NCBI GenBank assembly: GCA_963818985.1
Contig: CAWFUJ010000004.1
Span: 124,001 to 188,000, forward strand
Direction: 5' to 3'
DNA from: JAFEDN01 sp963818985
Lineage (GTDB): Bacteria > Pseudomonadota > Gammaproteobacteria > Coxiellales > Coxiellaceae
Length of the DNA stretch: 64,000 nt
This document shows, piece after piece, positions 15,465 through 24,516 of this stretch. Position numbers and translations under genes: made by a program. The notes under the pieces were generated by a model, which did not search any database, had not been told where the DNA came from, and was given only the letters and a program-made list of their open reading frames with translations. Numbering within the stretch: the stretch's first letter is position 1; every line of letters starts with the position of its first letter.

Positions 15465-16630
15465 AATCTCTCTAATTGGTTCATGATCGTAAAACCCATG
15501 AGTGGTGCATCATATTCTTTAGTCAATGCCATCGCTTTAAAAGGCTCGCCCATATCCGCTGGTGTAATTAAACGTTGAGTTTGTCGAGTCAACTCTTTTC
15601 TTTGCTTCGGATCATCGACAGCTATTAACTCCAAGATCCCACAATTCAATAAAAATCCAGCTTGATGCGTGTAACCGTGAACATTTAATTGAGCGGCCTC
15701 AGCTGCTAAAGCAACTGCCGTGAAGTCAACTTGGGCGGTAATATCTTGAATGCCCGGCCACCAAAATGGATTAGTATGAGCGCGATGCCGATAATGGCAC
15801 ATTATCGTACCACAGCCTCGATCTGGATGATAATATTCACGCATGGTTAATCCATAATCTGTTAATAATACCACGCCTTGGGCTATACATTGGCTGATAC
15901 TCTCCATCCACCCTTCCAGCCATAAATTGATCTCGGAGCTATAACCATCGGTAAATTTGATATTTAAGCGTTCGAGATGCTCGGCCAGTTGCTGACTGCT
16001 TAAAGGTCCCAATCGCCAAATTAATTGATCATCTTTAGCATCGACATAATACTCCACCAAGTTTTGTAAATAGCCAAATCGATTGACCGGCATTGCATCT
16101 AACACCTCATTCGCCAATATAACACCGCGCAAAGGCTTGGCCGGCAACTCTTCCAACCAAACGACTGTTGATAACAGCTCGGGAGCATGGGTTTTAAATT
16201 CATTCTGTTGACGATGACGCAATTCAGCACTCACCTCCAAAATATAGTAATGTTCCGGCAAGGCTTTTAATCTAGCCAATTCTTGCAAAATGACACGAGC
16301 CATTACTCCAGATCCGGCGCCGAATTCGAGGATATCACCACCCTCTAACTGGGCAAGCACTTGTTGACATTGATAAGCAACACATTGAGAAAATAAGGGA
16401 GACAGTTCTGGCGCAGTTATAAAATCTCCCTGCTGACCGAATTTTTGTAAACCGGAACGGTAATAACCTAAACTTGGCGCGTAAAGAGCCAACTCCATAT
16501 AGCGAGCAAATGTCATGGGACCGTTGGCAGCTATTTCAGCGCAGATATCAGATTTGAGTTGATGACTCAGTTGTTGCTCGGTAATACTTGGTTCTGGCAA
16601 ATGTAATAATGGGGATTTATTTAATAACAT
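15461..16630 (-). CDS. SAM-dependent methyltransferase, MidA/NDUFAF7 family (DUF185)
   Basis: 389-residue member of the family whose mitochondrial form methylates an arginine of complex I NDUFS2. Family signatures: GPMTFARYMELALYAPSLGYY, FGQQGDFITAPELSPLFSQ, the SAM-binding ILEFGAGSGVMA at ~100-111, and VILANEVLDAMPVNRF. Further on, LLTDYGLTMREYYHPDRGCGTIMCHYRHR is typical. All SAM-binding elements look intact. The bacterial substrate is not established. It is co-oriented and overlapping with the PTPS gene. Confidence 0.92.
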   Translation of the reverse strand: MLLNKSPLLHLPEPSITEQQLSHQLKSDICAEIAANGPMTFARYMELALYAPSLGYYRSGLQKFGQQGDFITAPELSPLFSQCVAYQCQQVLAQLEGGDILEFGAGSGVMARVILQELARLKALPEHYYILEVSAELRHRQQNEFKTHAPELLSTVVWLEELPAKPLRGVILANEVLDAMPVNRFGYLQNLVEYYVDAKDDQLIWRLGPLSSQQLAEHLERLNIKFTDGYSSEINLWLEGWMESISQCIAQGVVLLTDYGLTMREYYHPDRGCGTIMCHYRHRAHTNPFWWPGIQDITAQVDFTAVALAAEAAQLNVHGYTHQAGFLLNCGILELIAVDDPKQRKELTRQTQRLITPADMGEPFKAMALTKEYDAPLMGFTIMNQLERL

Positions 16631-16660
16631 AAGCAGGGATTATACCACGAGATGGAACAC

Positions 16661-16690
16661 ATTCCCCTCTCCCGGTCGGGAGAGGGGAAT
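16661..16690. repeat. CCCTCTCCC palindrome, copy 2 of 6
   Basis: Perfect 13-bp arms ATTCCCCTCTCCC / GGGAGAGGGGAAT around a GGTC loop, between the methyltransferase start and the amine-oxidase stop. Confidence 0.85.
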
Positions 16691-16697
16691 GTAGAGC

Positions 16698-17978
16698 CTA
16701 ACTTAGAATTTTTATTATTTTTGCTGCTTCGCGCAATCCAGATAAGTAGGCACCGTGCACTGTTGCAGGAAATTGCCGATGAGTGGCTTCTCCAGCAAAA
16801 AATAAATTATCCGATTCTGGTTGCGACAGTACATCTCGATCATCACCGGTTGCTCCAACTGGAAGATATGAATACGAGCCAAAACTATATGGGTCATGCC
16901 CCCATCTTGTTAAAAAATAACGTTCAGGGGCAGGGATATTTTTCCCAAACACTGTTAATTGCGTTAATACGCCTTTAATCACCTCGACATCGGTTTCATT
17001 TTCTAACGCTCGACCAGTTTTGCCGCCAACCCAGCCAATTAAAATCGGTTCATTGGAAAAAGAACGAATATTCACAATAACAGGAACCCGCTTACTCGGT
17101 AAAAAAAATGCCCGACCGTCCTCTGGCCAAAAGATCCGCGGAAATCTCATGCCGATGATATTAAATAATCCCATACCCAATCTATCGATCGCAGCTTGTT
17201 TTAATGTGGATAATGGCGGATCGAATCGTATTTTCTGGTTTTTTAATACTCCTAAAGGTAAGGTGACGATAACCGCGTTGGCCTTAAACACCCCCCTATC
17301 AGTCAAAATTTCAACCTCATCTTTTCGAGAATGTAAGCTCTGAACTGTGGTGTTCAACTGTATCGTGCAGGAGTGTGCAAGCCCTTTAATAATAGCCGCG
17401 TAACCATCTTCGAGTATCACTGTTTCGCCGGATGTCTCTTCCTCTTCATTCCAATGACGTGCTGATAACAATTCATATTCAGCGCCAATATAGTTTTCAA
17501 AAAATCTTAATTTGCGAGTAAATAAATCCTGCTGCACTGAGCTCCATTGATTAATATTAAGGAGTGAAGACAACGATTCGGCTAATGAAATATCTTGTTC
17601 TTTTTGCCAAGCTAACTTATTAGCTTGATGAAGAAGTGTTTCTAATTGATGATCGAAATCACTAACGATGTTAGGCGCAATCGATTGTCCCTGACGGTCG
17701 AAGATATAATATGATCGATGACTGATTTCAAGATTAAAATAAGAGCTAGGAAACTGTTGCGCTAAAGATATCATCGGGTTATCGTTAATTCCATGTATCA
17801 ATTGCGCACCACGGGCGACTGGCGAACCCAAACTGTTATCGGGCCAAATTCTGCCCCCGTAACGATCGCGTGCTTCCAAGGTTAGATTGTCCACCCCTGC
17901 GGCAGTTAATGCTTGCCCGGCCGCTAATCCAGCGATTCCCGCACCAATAATAATCACTTCGATCTTTTTGTGCTTCAT
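16698..17978 (-). CDS. FAD-dependent amine oxidase (flavin monoamine oxidase family)
   Basis: 426-residue flavoenzyme. The N-terminal Rossmann motif VIIIGAGIAGLAAGQALTAAG is followed by LEARDRYGGRI, the second dinucleotide motif of the monoamine/polyamine oxidase family, and SPVARGAQLIHG. The FAD-closing C-terminal motif LFFAGEATHRQFPATVHGAY is complete. Substrate cannot be told; polyamine or aromatic amine oxidation are possibilities. It has no signal peptide. The start overlaps the stop of the GNAT gene (17975), so the two are co-translated. Confidence 0.92.
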   Translation of the reverse strand: MKHKKIEVIIIGAGIAGLAAGQALTAAGVDNLTLEARDRYGGRIWPDNSLGSPVARGAQLIHGINDNPMISLAQQFPSSYFNLEISHRSYYIFDRQGQSIAPNIVSDFDHQLETLLHQANKLAWQKEQDISLAESLSSLLNINQWSSVQQDLFTRKLRFFENYIGAEYELLSARHWNEEEETSGETVILEDGYAAIIKGLAHSCTIQLNTTVQSLHSRKDEVEILTDRGVFKANAVIVTLPLGVLKNQKIRFDPPLSTLKQAAIDRLGMGLFNIIGMRFPRIFWPEDGRAFFLPSKRVPVIVNIRSFSNEPILIGWVGGKTGRALENETDVEVIKGVLTQLTVFGKNIPAPERYFLTRWGHDPYSFGSYSYLPVGATGDDRDVLSQPESDNLFFAGEATHRQFPATVHGAYLSGLREAAKIIKILS

Positions 17979-18652
17979 TCACTTTTCCTAAAAAGAGTAG
18001 CTAATAAATTCTTCAGCAGTGTCGGCTGAATCTGATTAACCACAGCGTACTTTTCAAAATAAATAGCTTGAGTGATTTCTTGTTCATACGCATGAAAGTT
18101 AAAGGTACTTTCTAATTCGAGATACATTAATCGCATAGGAACACAATGCACGCCATCAATAGGCGGTTGAATAAATTTATGCTGAAATAACCGGGCTCCT
18201 TCACGAGAATAAAATTGTAACCGACGTTGACGAAGTTGTTTTTCTTGCGCATCTTCGCCATCGTCGGGATCTTCTATTTCCCACACCAACGCTTTATATC
18301 GAACTTCTTTAAGAATTTTCTGGCGAATTTCATTGACCAATAAATTAAGCAGCCGACGTCCTAATCCTAGATTACGTGCCGCTTGGGCAACAGCGATATA
18401 GTTCAAAAAAACAAAGGGGGTTGGAGCTGAAGACATTAAATAAAAAACGATTATGGCAGCGGTTGTGCCATTTAATTTATAAGCGCCAGCGGTCGCTAAG
18501 TTCTTCTCAACTGCACTTATTAGTTGAGGCTTAGTGTCTCGTTCGGTGATTGGAAAAGAGTGCTGATAAATCTTCCACCATGCTGTATCCATACTTAATT
18601 CACCAGCGTGTAGCCATTGCCAAGTTTGTTCATCATTATTCTGCATCAGCAT
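17975..18652 (-). CDS. GNAT-family N-acetyltransferase
   Basis: About 225 residues. The acetyl-CoA loop is visible in FLNYIAVAQAARNLGLGRRLLNLLV (R/Q-x-x-G-x-G/A as RNLGLG), followed by ALVWEIEDPDD and RRRLQFYSREGARLF, the usual fourth strand and beta-bulge. The ATG at 18652 is chosen because AAGGA lies 6 nt upstream; the longer frame to 18700 would overlap the divergent reductase gene. Acceptor unknown. Co-transcribed with the amine oxidase, which hints at a small-molecule amine as shared substrate, but that is inference. Confidence 0.85.
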   Translation of the reverse strand: MLMQNNDEQTWQWLHAGELSMDTAWWKIYQHSFPITERDTKPQLISAVEKNLATAGAYKLNGTTAAIIVFYLMSSAPTPFVFLNYIAVAQAARNLGLGRRLLNLLVNEIRQKILKEVRYKALVWEIEDPDDGEDAQEKQLRQRRLQFYSREGARLFQHKFIQPPIDGVHCVPMRLMYLELESTFNFHAYEQEITQAIYFEKYAVVNQIQPTLLKNLLATLFRKSE

Positions 18653-18694
18653 TTTTTCCTTAGTCTCTAAATTAGAACGTGATAAAATATTGTT

Positions 18695-19429
18695 ATGCAA
18701 AACTACCCTGTCACTTTAGTCACCGGCGGTGCACGGCGTATCGGCGCTGTTATCTGTCGAACCCTACATGCCGCCGGTTTTAATGTCATTATTCATTGTT
18801 ACCGATCCGTTCAGCAAGGACAAGATCTGGCGGCAGAGCTTAATCAACTCCGACCCCATTCAGCTGCGCTGACAGTCGCCAATTTCAACGATATCGCGCA
18901 GCTCGGTAAACTCATTGATCAAGCTCAGTCAATTTGGGGACAGTTAAATGTACTGGTTAACAATGCGTCGAGTTTCTTTCCCACTTCATTTGGCCAAACC
19001 AGTGCTGCGGAATGGGATGAATTAATGAATTCCAATCTTAAAGCCCCCTATTTTCTTGCCCAAGCAGCTGCACCTTTTATTGCATCGCAACAAGGATGCA
19101 TCATTAATATTGCTGATATACATGGACAAAGACCATTGAAAGGTTATCCGGTGTATTCTGTGGCTAAAGCTGGGCTGATTATGTTAACGCAAGCTTTAGC
19201 TAAAGAATTAGCGCCAGATATACGAGTCAATGCGATTGCTCCGGGTATTAGTTTATTGCCTGATCATACGATGGAAGAATCGAAAATTAAGTCTTTAATG
19301 GAAAAAAACTTACTTAAACGTTTTGCAAACCCACAAGATATTGCGAATGCAGTATTATTTTTAATTCAGCAGGCTTCGATAACAGGTCAAACTTTGAATA
19401 TAGATTGCGGACGATCAGTGCGACAATAG
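18695..19429 (+). CDS. folM: Pteridine reductase (short-chain dehydrogenase)
   Basis: 244-residue SDR enzyme. The start VTLVTGGARRIGAVI carries TGxxRxxG with the extra Arg typical of pteridine reductases rather than the TGxxxGxG of ordinary SDRs. NNASSFFPT and catalytic YPVYSVAKAG (Tyr-xxx-Lys) are present, as is VNAIAPGISLLPD. It likely reduces dihydrobiopterin or dihydromonapterin/dihydrofolate and fits the folate-linked folB next door, with which it converges (15-nt overlap). Confidence 0.88.
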   Translation: MQNYPVTLVTGGARRIGAVICRTLHAAGFNVIIHCYRSVQQGQDLAAELNQLRPHSAALTVANFNDIAQLGKLIDQAQSIWGQLNVLVNNASSFFPTSFGQTSAAEWDELMNSNLKAPYFLAQAAAPFIASQQGCIINIADIHGQRPLKGYPVYSVAKAGLIMLTQALAKELAPDIRVNAIAPGISLLPDHTMEESKIKSLMEKNLLKRFANPQDIANAVLFLIQQASITGQTLNIDCGRSVRQ

Positions 19430-19777
19430 ACCGCGTTCAATTGTTATTCCTGCTGCGGCAACGTCAGGCATATCGGCAGGTTTCTTGGTAATAGTGAGTC
19501 TTAACCATGATAAAGAGAACTTCTTCAGCAGATTTTCACTGACGTTGACTGCCAATGTCTCCAATAATTGAAAACGGGTGATGGGAATATATTCGCGGAG
19601 ATATGAATAAATGACGGAATAATCAATTGTTGATGATATATCATCCGTTATCGCAGCTTGATGAACATCTATCGCCAGTTCCAAATCTAAAAAAATAGTT
19701 TGTGGAACTTCTTTTTCATTTGGATAAAGACCAATAATAGCCGAGACGGCTAATTGACGTAGAAATAATATATCCAC
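19415..19777 (-). CDS. folB: Dihydroneopterin aldolase
   Basis: 120-residue folate enzyme that splits 7,8-dihydroneopterin to 6-hydroxymethyl-dihydropterin. LRQLAVSAIIGLYPNEKEVPQ contains the conserved Gly-x-xxxE substrate region; ISSTIDYSVIYSYLREYI, FQLLETLAVNVSENLL (catalytic Glu-Thr-Leu) and the ITKKPADMPDVAAAGITIER end (invariant Lys-Pro) are all present. Usual length. Converges with the pteridine reductase gene; upstream dksA is in the same orientation. Confidence 0.94.
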   Translation of the reverse strand: MDILFLRQLAVSAIIGLYPNEKEVPQTIFLDLELAIDVHQAAITDDISSTIDYSVIYSYLREYIPITRFQLLETLAVNVSENLLKKFSLSWLRLTITKKPADMPDVAAAGITIERGLLSH

Positions 19778-19811
19778 TTCAGCGATTCCCGATGAATTTT
19801 AACTATTGGCT

Positions 19812-20297
19812 TTACTCTTCGGTCACTTGACGTTCCTTAATTTCCTCAAAGGTTTTACAATCGATACATTTTACGGCGGTTGGCCGCGCCTCTAGACGGC
19901 GTATACCAATTTCAGCGCCACAATCCGCACAATAACCATACTCACCTTTGTCAATCATATCCAAGGCTCTTTCAATTTTCTTAAGAAGTTTGCGCTCACG
20001 ATCACGGGTGCGTAATTCCAGGTTAAAACCTTCTTCTTGACTAGCACGATCAATTGGATCTGGGTATACCGCTGCATCTTCTTTCATATGATAGACAGTA
20101 CTATCAGCTTCTTCCATTAACTGTTGCTTCCATCGAGTCAACAAAGCTCTAAAATGGGCCAATTGTTGAGGGCTCATATATTCCTCATCCGGTTTCGGTT
20201 GATATGGTGTAATTCCTAAAAACCCCAATTCCGTTTGGGTAGCTGTCTGAGCTTTTTTAAGCTTAGTTGGCTTCGATTGACGTTTAGTCATATTCAT
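19812..20297 (-). CDS. dksA: DksA, RNA polymerase-binding stringent response factor
   Basis: 161 residues. It acts with ppGpp in the secondary channel of RNA polymerase. The coiled-coil tip acidic motif is DPIDRAS (DxxDxA) and the C-terminal zinc finger is CADCGAEIGIRRLEARPTAVKCIDC with all four cysteines. The N-terminus is rich in Lys/Gln. In Legionella DksA governs the switch between replicative and transmissive phases. Either M1 or M3 could start translation. Confidence 0.96.
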   Translation of the reverse strand: MNMTKRQSKPTKLKKAQTATQTELGFLGITPYQPKPDEEYMSPQQLAHFRALLTRWKQQLMEEADSTVYHMKEDAAVYPDPIDRASQEEGFNLELRTRDRERKLLKKIERALDMIDKGEYGYCADCGAEIGIRRLEARPTAVKCIDCKTFEEIKERQVTEE

Positions 20298-20346
20298 TCC
20301 TCACATAATTCACTATAAAAGCGCCACATTGTATCTCAACTCCCCG

Positions 20347-21180
20347 CTAAGAACAAATGAGCCCCTCGTAGACAAAATGGGCGGGACCGCGCATACGCAG
20401 GGGAGAGCCCGGGCCTGGCCAATTAATCCACAATTCGCCCCCTTTTTGACTCACCTGCACTAGCGGAGCGAGTAGCCCCATTTGCCGGCCCACGGCCACT
20501 GCAGCACAAGCGCCACTGCCGCAGGCTAAAGTTTGGCCTGCGCCGCGTTCATAAACACGTAAAAAAATATGGTCTGGGGATAACACTTGCATAAAACCAA
20601 CGTTCACACCAGCAGGAAAGTTAATATGTTTCGATAATACGGCGCCAACTTCATCCACAGCCGCAAGCGACGCTTCATCGACGTGAATGACTGCGTGTGG
20701 ATTGCCCACACCCACAATTCCAAACTTTATTTCCTGGTTATTAATGAGCAAAGAATAAGGCGGCTTAGAGGTTGTGGTCACAAATGGAACCTTAGATGGT
20801 TCAAAAGAGGGCTCATCTAATTCTGCTGTCACTGTATTATCAGTTTCCAAGGTCACTGAAGTTACTTTTCCTACCGTGATCAACCGCCATGCTCGTCGAG
20901 GGCTCATTTCTCTTTTGTGGATAAATCTGGCCATACATCGTGCGCCATTGCCACATTGTTCAGCAGTCGACCCATCGCTATTAAAAATAAGAAAAGAAAA
21001 ATCGGCTTGATCGGAAGGCGAAGGCGCCAATACCAATAGTTGATCGAACCCTACTCCATAATGTCGATCTGCCAATTGCTGAATTTGTGAAGGCGTTAAA
21101 TTAAATGGCTGATCCACGGCGTCCACTACCATAAAATCGTTGCCTAAAGCCTGCATTTTGGTAAAAGACAGAGTTTTCAC
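20347..21180 (-). CDS. dapF: Diaminopimelate epimerase
   Basis: Converts LL- to meso-diaminopimelate for peptidoglycan and lysine. The catalytic cysteines are in QCGNGARCMARF and ACGSGACAAVAVG, with GIVGVGNPHAVIHVD between. The reading frame is open to 21324, but the conserved N-terminus is LSFTKMQALGNDFMVVD. The GTG at 21180 is therefore the best start (277 residues, family size); its GTG overlaps the stop of lptM (GTGA), and AGGTG within lptM could be the ribosome binding site. Confidence 0.94.
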   Translation of the reverse strand: MKTLSFTKMQALGNDFMVVDAVDQPFNLTPSQIQQLADRHYGVGFDQLLVLAPSPSDQADFSFLIFNSDGSTAEQCGNGARCMARFIHKREMSPRRAWRLITVGKVTSVTLETDNTVTAELDEPSFEPSKVPFVTTTSKPPYSLLINNQEIKFGIVGVGNPHAVIHVDEASLAAVDEVGAVLSKHINFPAGVNVGFMQVLSPDHIFLRVYERGAGQTLACGSGACAAVAVGRQMGLLAPLVQVSQKGGELWINWPGPGSPLRMRGPAHFVYEGLICS

Positions 21181-21305
21181 GGCAACACCTGAGGAGGAGG
21201 GGTTGAAGGTGGGGGTGGCTGAGGTGGATAAGACAGCGATCCCATTTGACCGCAAGCAGTCAATACTAAGCTGAAAACCAGTAATATTAGGTAAGAAAAT
21301 TTCAT
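21177..21305 (-). CDS. lptM: LptM (YifL), LPS-assembly lipoprotein
   Basis: 42-residue lipoprotein in a different frame from dapF. The product starts MKFSYLILLVFSLVLTACGQ: a lipobox LTAC followed by GQMGSLSYPP, the CGQxGxLxxP signature of the YifL/LptM family, then a proline-rich tail. In E. coli LptM assists oxidative folding and assembly of LptD in the outer membrane and is encoded just before dapF, exactly as here. AAGGAG lies 9 nt upstream of the ATG. The stop overlaps the dapF GTG. Confidence 0.9.
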   Translation of the reverse strand: MKFSYLILLVFSLVLTACGQMGSLSYPPQPPPPSTPPPQVLP

Positions 21306-21380
21306 GATATGATACTCCTTGCACAAGATGTGCAGGATATCAATAGAAAGCCTTGCATTAAAACAGATGGATAAATAGCC

Positions 21381-22049
21381 ATGCCAACCTCTACCATATT
21401 AGAAACAGTGATCTCTGAAATCAACCCGCCCATCAATGCCTGTGTCATCTGGTTGCACGGCCTGGGAGCAGATGGACATGATTTTGCCGATATTATATTT
21501 CAATTACAACTCCCGCCCTCATTAGGCATACGTTTTATTTTCCCTCATGCTCCCATCCGTGCAGTGACCATCAATAATGGCTTTAAAATGCGTGCTTGGT
21601 ATGATATTTATGCTTTAGATAATCTTAGCAGAGAAGATCAAGCCGGCATTGAAGCCAGTCACCAAGCAGTTGGAGCATTGATTAATCTACAACTAAAAGC
21701 CGGAATTCCTACTTCGCGCATTGTGCTGGGTGGATTTTCTCAAGGCGGCGCTTTGGCATTGTATACTGGCATTCGGTATTCACACCGATTAGCTGGAATA
21801 TTTGGCCTATCGACTTATTTACCGTTGATCCAATCTTTATCATCTGCTCATGGAGTGAATCAAACCACCCCTATTTTAATGGCCCACGGCCATTACGATA
21901 ATATCTTACCGCTGACTTTAGGCGAAAAAAGCCGCGATATTCTTCGTCAAACGGGCCATCAAGTGGAATGGCGGGACTACCCCATGGGCCATGAAGTCTG
22001 TCAACAAGAAATCGATGATGTCAGCCAGTGGCTACTTTCTATCTTGTGA
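21381..22049 (+). CDS. Carboxylesterase / lysophospholipase-like alpha/beta hydrolase
   Basis: 222 residues of the carboxylesterase-2 (acyl-protein thioesterase-like) family. CVIWLHGLGADGHDF gives the oxyanion region, GGFSQGGALALY the nucleophile elbow (Ser ~118), LMAHGHYDNILPL the catalytic Asp, and MGHEVCQQEI the catalytic His. MRAWYDIY is another family signature. It probably hydrolyses short acyl esters. Its stop overlaps the convergent gene by 18 nt. Confidence 0.93.
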   Translation: MPTSTILETVISEINPPINACVIWLHGLGADGHDFADIIFQLQLPPSLGIRFIFPHAPIRAVTINNGFKMRAWYDIYALDNLSREDQAGIEASHQAVGALINLQLKAGIPTSRIVLGGFSQGGALALYTGIRYSHRLAGIFGLSTYLPLIQSLSSAHGVNQTTPILMAHGHYDNILPLTLGEKSRDILRQTGHQVEWRDYPMGHEVCQQEIDDVSQWLLSIL

Positions 22050-22748
22050 AGAGCAAAAAGCGGCCGAAGGAGCAGCAAAAATGACCAGCGCATCTTGGGT
22101 CATTTGTTGACTAACTGCCATACTGGGCTGTTCACGAGTGGCGCTTAAATTCATGGTACTGCTCGTTTTGGCCATATAGGTTGGCGTAAGCTGTGCAGTG
22201 GCGCCAACAAAATTAATTGAATAAAGACTGTAATTGGGTTGGGGGAAAACTGCGTTTAGTCGACCTAGCTCTGCTTTGGCTTGCGTATAAATTTGTGAGC
22301 GCAATTTGGCGGTGACCGCTGATATTTCATCCACCGAAGGGCTATAGATAATATCCTGAATAGTATAAGTTTGTCCTTCCATACTCAGGGATTTAGCTCG
22401 TTCACGAATTCCTGCCAGGGCTGTTTCTGGCAATCGTGCTTCAGCCACCGCATGGATCTGTTCCAAATTAGCTTTACTACCAGTTCTGGAAAATTCAGTG
22501 ATATGCCATTCAATTCCAGAGGCAATTTTATTTAAACCCGCCTGGAAATTGCCCTGCGCCTTGGCTAATTGGTCTTTATTTAATAAAGCGTCCATAGCAA
22601 CCGTCACTTTAGAAGTTTGCGTAGTCACCCATTGATCCGCGGTGAGCTGCAAACTAACTTGCGGCAATAAGTCGAGACAAGATTGTCCATAGGCTGCACC
22701 AAACAAACATGAACCTATTAAAAAAATTATTAACTGTTTAGTTTTCAT
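22032..22748 (-). CDS. Secreted protein, possibly SIMPL-domain (DUF541)
   Basis: 238 residues with a signal peptide (QLIIFLIGSCLFGAAYG, cleavage near residue 21). The mature part includes IEWHITEFSRTGSKANLEQI, AKSLSMEGQTYTIQDIIYS and NAVFPQPNYSLYSINF. The pattern of a sum-and-twist fold with a short conserved beginning and an alpha-beta repeat loosely recalls periplasmic SIMPL proteins, but I cannot confirm it. The start overlaps the 3' end of the glycosylase gene by 11 nt, so the two are co-transcribed. Confidence 0.55.
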   Translation of the reverse strand: MKTKQLIIFLIGSCLFGAAYGQSCLDLLPQVSLQLTADQWVTTQTSKVTVAMDALLNKDQLAKAQGNFQAGLNKIASGIEWHITEFSRTGSKANLEQIHAVAEARLPETALAGIRERAKSLSMEGQTYTIQDIIYSPSVDEISAVTAKLRSQIYTQAKAELGRLNAVFPQPNYSLYSINFVGATAQLTPTYMAKTSSTMNLSATREQPSMAVSQQMTQDALVIFAAPSAAFCSSQDRK

Positions 22749-23373
22749 AAATATTTACTCCTAGATTATTAGCAATGCGTTTAGATAATGGATTGCGAGT
22801 ACAATTGGCGACATATTTGTAATCAATAAAACGATATAATAAGTGAGCATCACGATGAACAGCAATACCTAGGCGTGATGCTTGGATAATTTTTGCAGGC
22901 CGATAGCCGACATCATCCACATAAAATCGTTGTGGATCAAACTTTTTTTGGTCCCATTCTTTAACCTTTAATCCTAAAGATTTGCATAATAAAGTTTGAC
23001 CCGAACAAATTTTTTCAAATGGACGGTCACCTGGATTTAACGTTTGCATGAGCGCAATCGCCTCAGGGCTATTGTCATAGGGAATAGCGGATTTTATTAA
23101 CACCGCATTGCCTTCTCCGTGCGCACTTACATTCAAAGAGTCTTTTCCACGCGAATAATACATATAAATAGTGCCCGCCGGCATAAATAAAGCCCGCCGC
23201 TTTTCGGTATATCCCAAGGAAGAATGACTGCCCTTTTCCGTTAAGTAATAGGCTTCTGTTTCAATAATCATGGCTTTTAACCATACGTTGTTATGCCTAA
23301 CGCATAACACTTTACCTAATAAAGCGCGTGCTAAGGCTTGTGCATCTTGATCAAAAAAAACGTCTGTTAACAT
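22738..23373 (-). CDS. mpg: DNA-3-methyladenine glycosylase (AAG/MPG family)
   Basis: 211-residue base-excision repair enzyme removing alkylated purines. The family signatures ALLGKVLCVR, MIIETEAYYLTEKGSHSSLGYTEKRRALFMPAG, TIYMYYSRGKDSLNVSAHGEGNAVLIKSA and ICSGQTLLCKSLGL are complete; the catalytic Glu is in IETEAY. Length is normal. It stands between fau and a secreted protein gene in the same direction. Confidence 0.92.
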   Translation of the reverse strand: MLTDVFFDQDAQALARALLGKVLCVRHNNVWLKAMIIETEAYYLTEKGSHSSLGYTEKRRALFMPAGTIYMYYSRGKDSLNVSAHGEGNAVLIKSAIPYDNSPEAIALMQTLNPGDRPFEKICSGQTLLCKSLGLKVKEWDQKKFDPQRFYVDDVGYRPAKIIQASRLGIAVHRDAHLLYRFIDYKYVANCTRNPLSKRIANNLGVNIYEN

Positions 23374-23384
23374 TCAGGTAATGT

Positions 23385-23999
23385 TCAGTGGGTATTGCGA
23401 TAATAAATATTGTCCTCGGTCACGATGATATCTAAAGCTACGTCCCATTTATCAGTTATAATTTGTTCAATTTTTTGGAATTCATACGCTAGCCCGATTA
23501 AACAAGGCTTAGTATGTGTTCCTTGCTCAATTCGTTCATTAACAAATGCTAGAGTTCGATCGTAATAACCAGCACCACGGCCTAAACGATTGCCATTGAT
23601 ATCAAATGCAACCACCGGTAAGAAAATCACATCCAAATTTTGCAGACTTATCGGTTGCAAAGCTTTGGGATCGGGTTCACTGATACCATGGCTATCTTTA
23701 ATTAAAACATCGCCCATTCGATAAGGGAAAAATTGTAACGGCTGGAGCTTGGACGACTCTTTGCTCGGGATAATAGGTAAATAAAATTGTTTCTTTAATG
23801 TTTGGCCACAATGCATAAGGGGAAGAGTATCTAATTCGCCTTCGATAGGTAAATAGGAGCCGATGTGCTGTGCGTCCAGGAATTCCTTAAGATAAACGAG
23901 TTGTGCAGCGACTCTTTGGCCAGCCTGAGCCTGATTGATAGCATCCAAACGCCGCCGCCGACGTTGAATCTTCTCACGAATTTCAGGTTTATAAAACAT
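23385..23999 (-). CDS. fau: 5-formyltetrahydrofolate cyclo-ligase
   Basis: 204 residues. It recycles 5-formyl-THF to 5,10-methenyl-THF with ATP. Conserved features: the N-terminal basic stretch REKIQRRRRRLDAI, SYLPIEGELDT, and the C-terminal signature VVAFDINGNRLGRGAGYYDRTL, where the glycine-rich loop binds ATP. In gammaproteobacteria this gene follows zapA and 6S RNA, and it does here. Confidence 0.94.
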   Translation of the reverse strand: MFYKPEIREKIQRRRRRLDAINQAQAGQRVAAQLVYLKEFLDAQHIGSYLPIEGELDTLPLMHCGQTLKKQFYLPIIPSKESSKLQPLQFFPYRMGDVLIKDSHGISEPDPKALQPISLQNLDVIFLPVVAFDINGNRLGRGAGYYDRTLAFVNERIEQGTHTKPCLIGLAYEFQKIEQIITDKWDVALDIIVTEDNIYYRNTH

Positions 24000-24020
24000 A
24001 GTTCTCCCATTTAAAAAAAA

Positions 24021-24196
24021 GAACCTCCATGGTAACGCTGTAAGCTTTATTGAACCCTAATCACTAGGTGGGAGTCGCTGGTCTGCTTTAAGGCTTCCCG
24101 CTACAAGGCGGGCATGCACAACCGCAGAACACTCTGAATCCCTGGCTCAATATTATCGGTTCAAAAAACAGTCTTACTGACGTTTACCACAGAGGT
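24021..24196 (-). ncRNA. ssrS: 6S RNA, RNA polymerase sigma-70 holoenzyme regulator
   Basis: About 176 nt between zapA and fau, the conserved location. The ends ACCTCTGTGG and CCATGGAGGT pair as the closing stem. The body contains TGAGCCAGGGATTCAG, GCGGTTGTGCATGC, GGGAAGCCTTAAA, and GGGTTCAATAAAG / TTACAGCG, all recognisable from E. coli 6S RNA. A run of eight T follows the 3' stem and fits a terminator or processing tail. 6S RNA mimics an open promoter and represses sigma-70 transcription in stationary phase. Confidence 0.92.
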
Positions 24197-24204
24197 ACTA
24201 ATAA

Positions 24205-24516
24205 TTATACAACAATAGTATCCTCTTCTGCCAACTTGGCGGTAATACGCCGATGTAACTCAACGATGCGCTGATTCATCAAGTCAATACATTGATTTTT
24301 TTGCTTTTTTAACAGCAATAACTCATGGTATATATTTAATGCAGCGACCACGGCCATTCTATCGGTACTGCTAGTGGGACCAGATTGACGAATTTTTCGC
24401 ATTTGCTCATCGACATATTGAGCGGATTCTTGCAGATCATGAGCGTCTTTCGCTCCGCATTTAATTTTATACAAACGATCTAATATCTTGATAGTAACAA
24501 TATTTTCCTGACTCAT
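24205..24516 (-). CDS. zapA: ZapA, cell division protein
   Basis: 103-residue FtsZ-associated protein that cross-links FtsZ filaments. VTIKILDRLYKIKCG at the start, then ESAQYVDEQMRKIRQSG and DRMAVVAALNIYHELLLLKKQ, match the ZapA dimer head and coiled coil. The 6S RNA begins 9 nt after the stop. The start overlaps the upstream small coiled-coil gene by 4 nt. Confidence 0.93.
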   Translation of the reverse strand: MSQENIVTIKILDRLYKIKCGAKDAHDLQESAQYVDEQMRKIRQSGPTSSTDRMAVVAALNIYHELLLLKKQKNQCIDLMNQRIVELHRRITAKLAEEDTIVV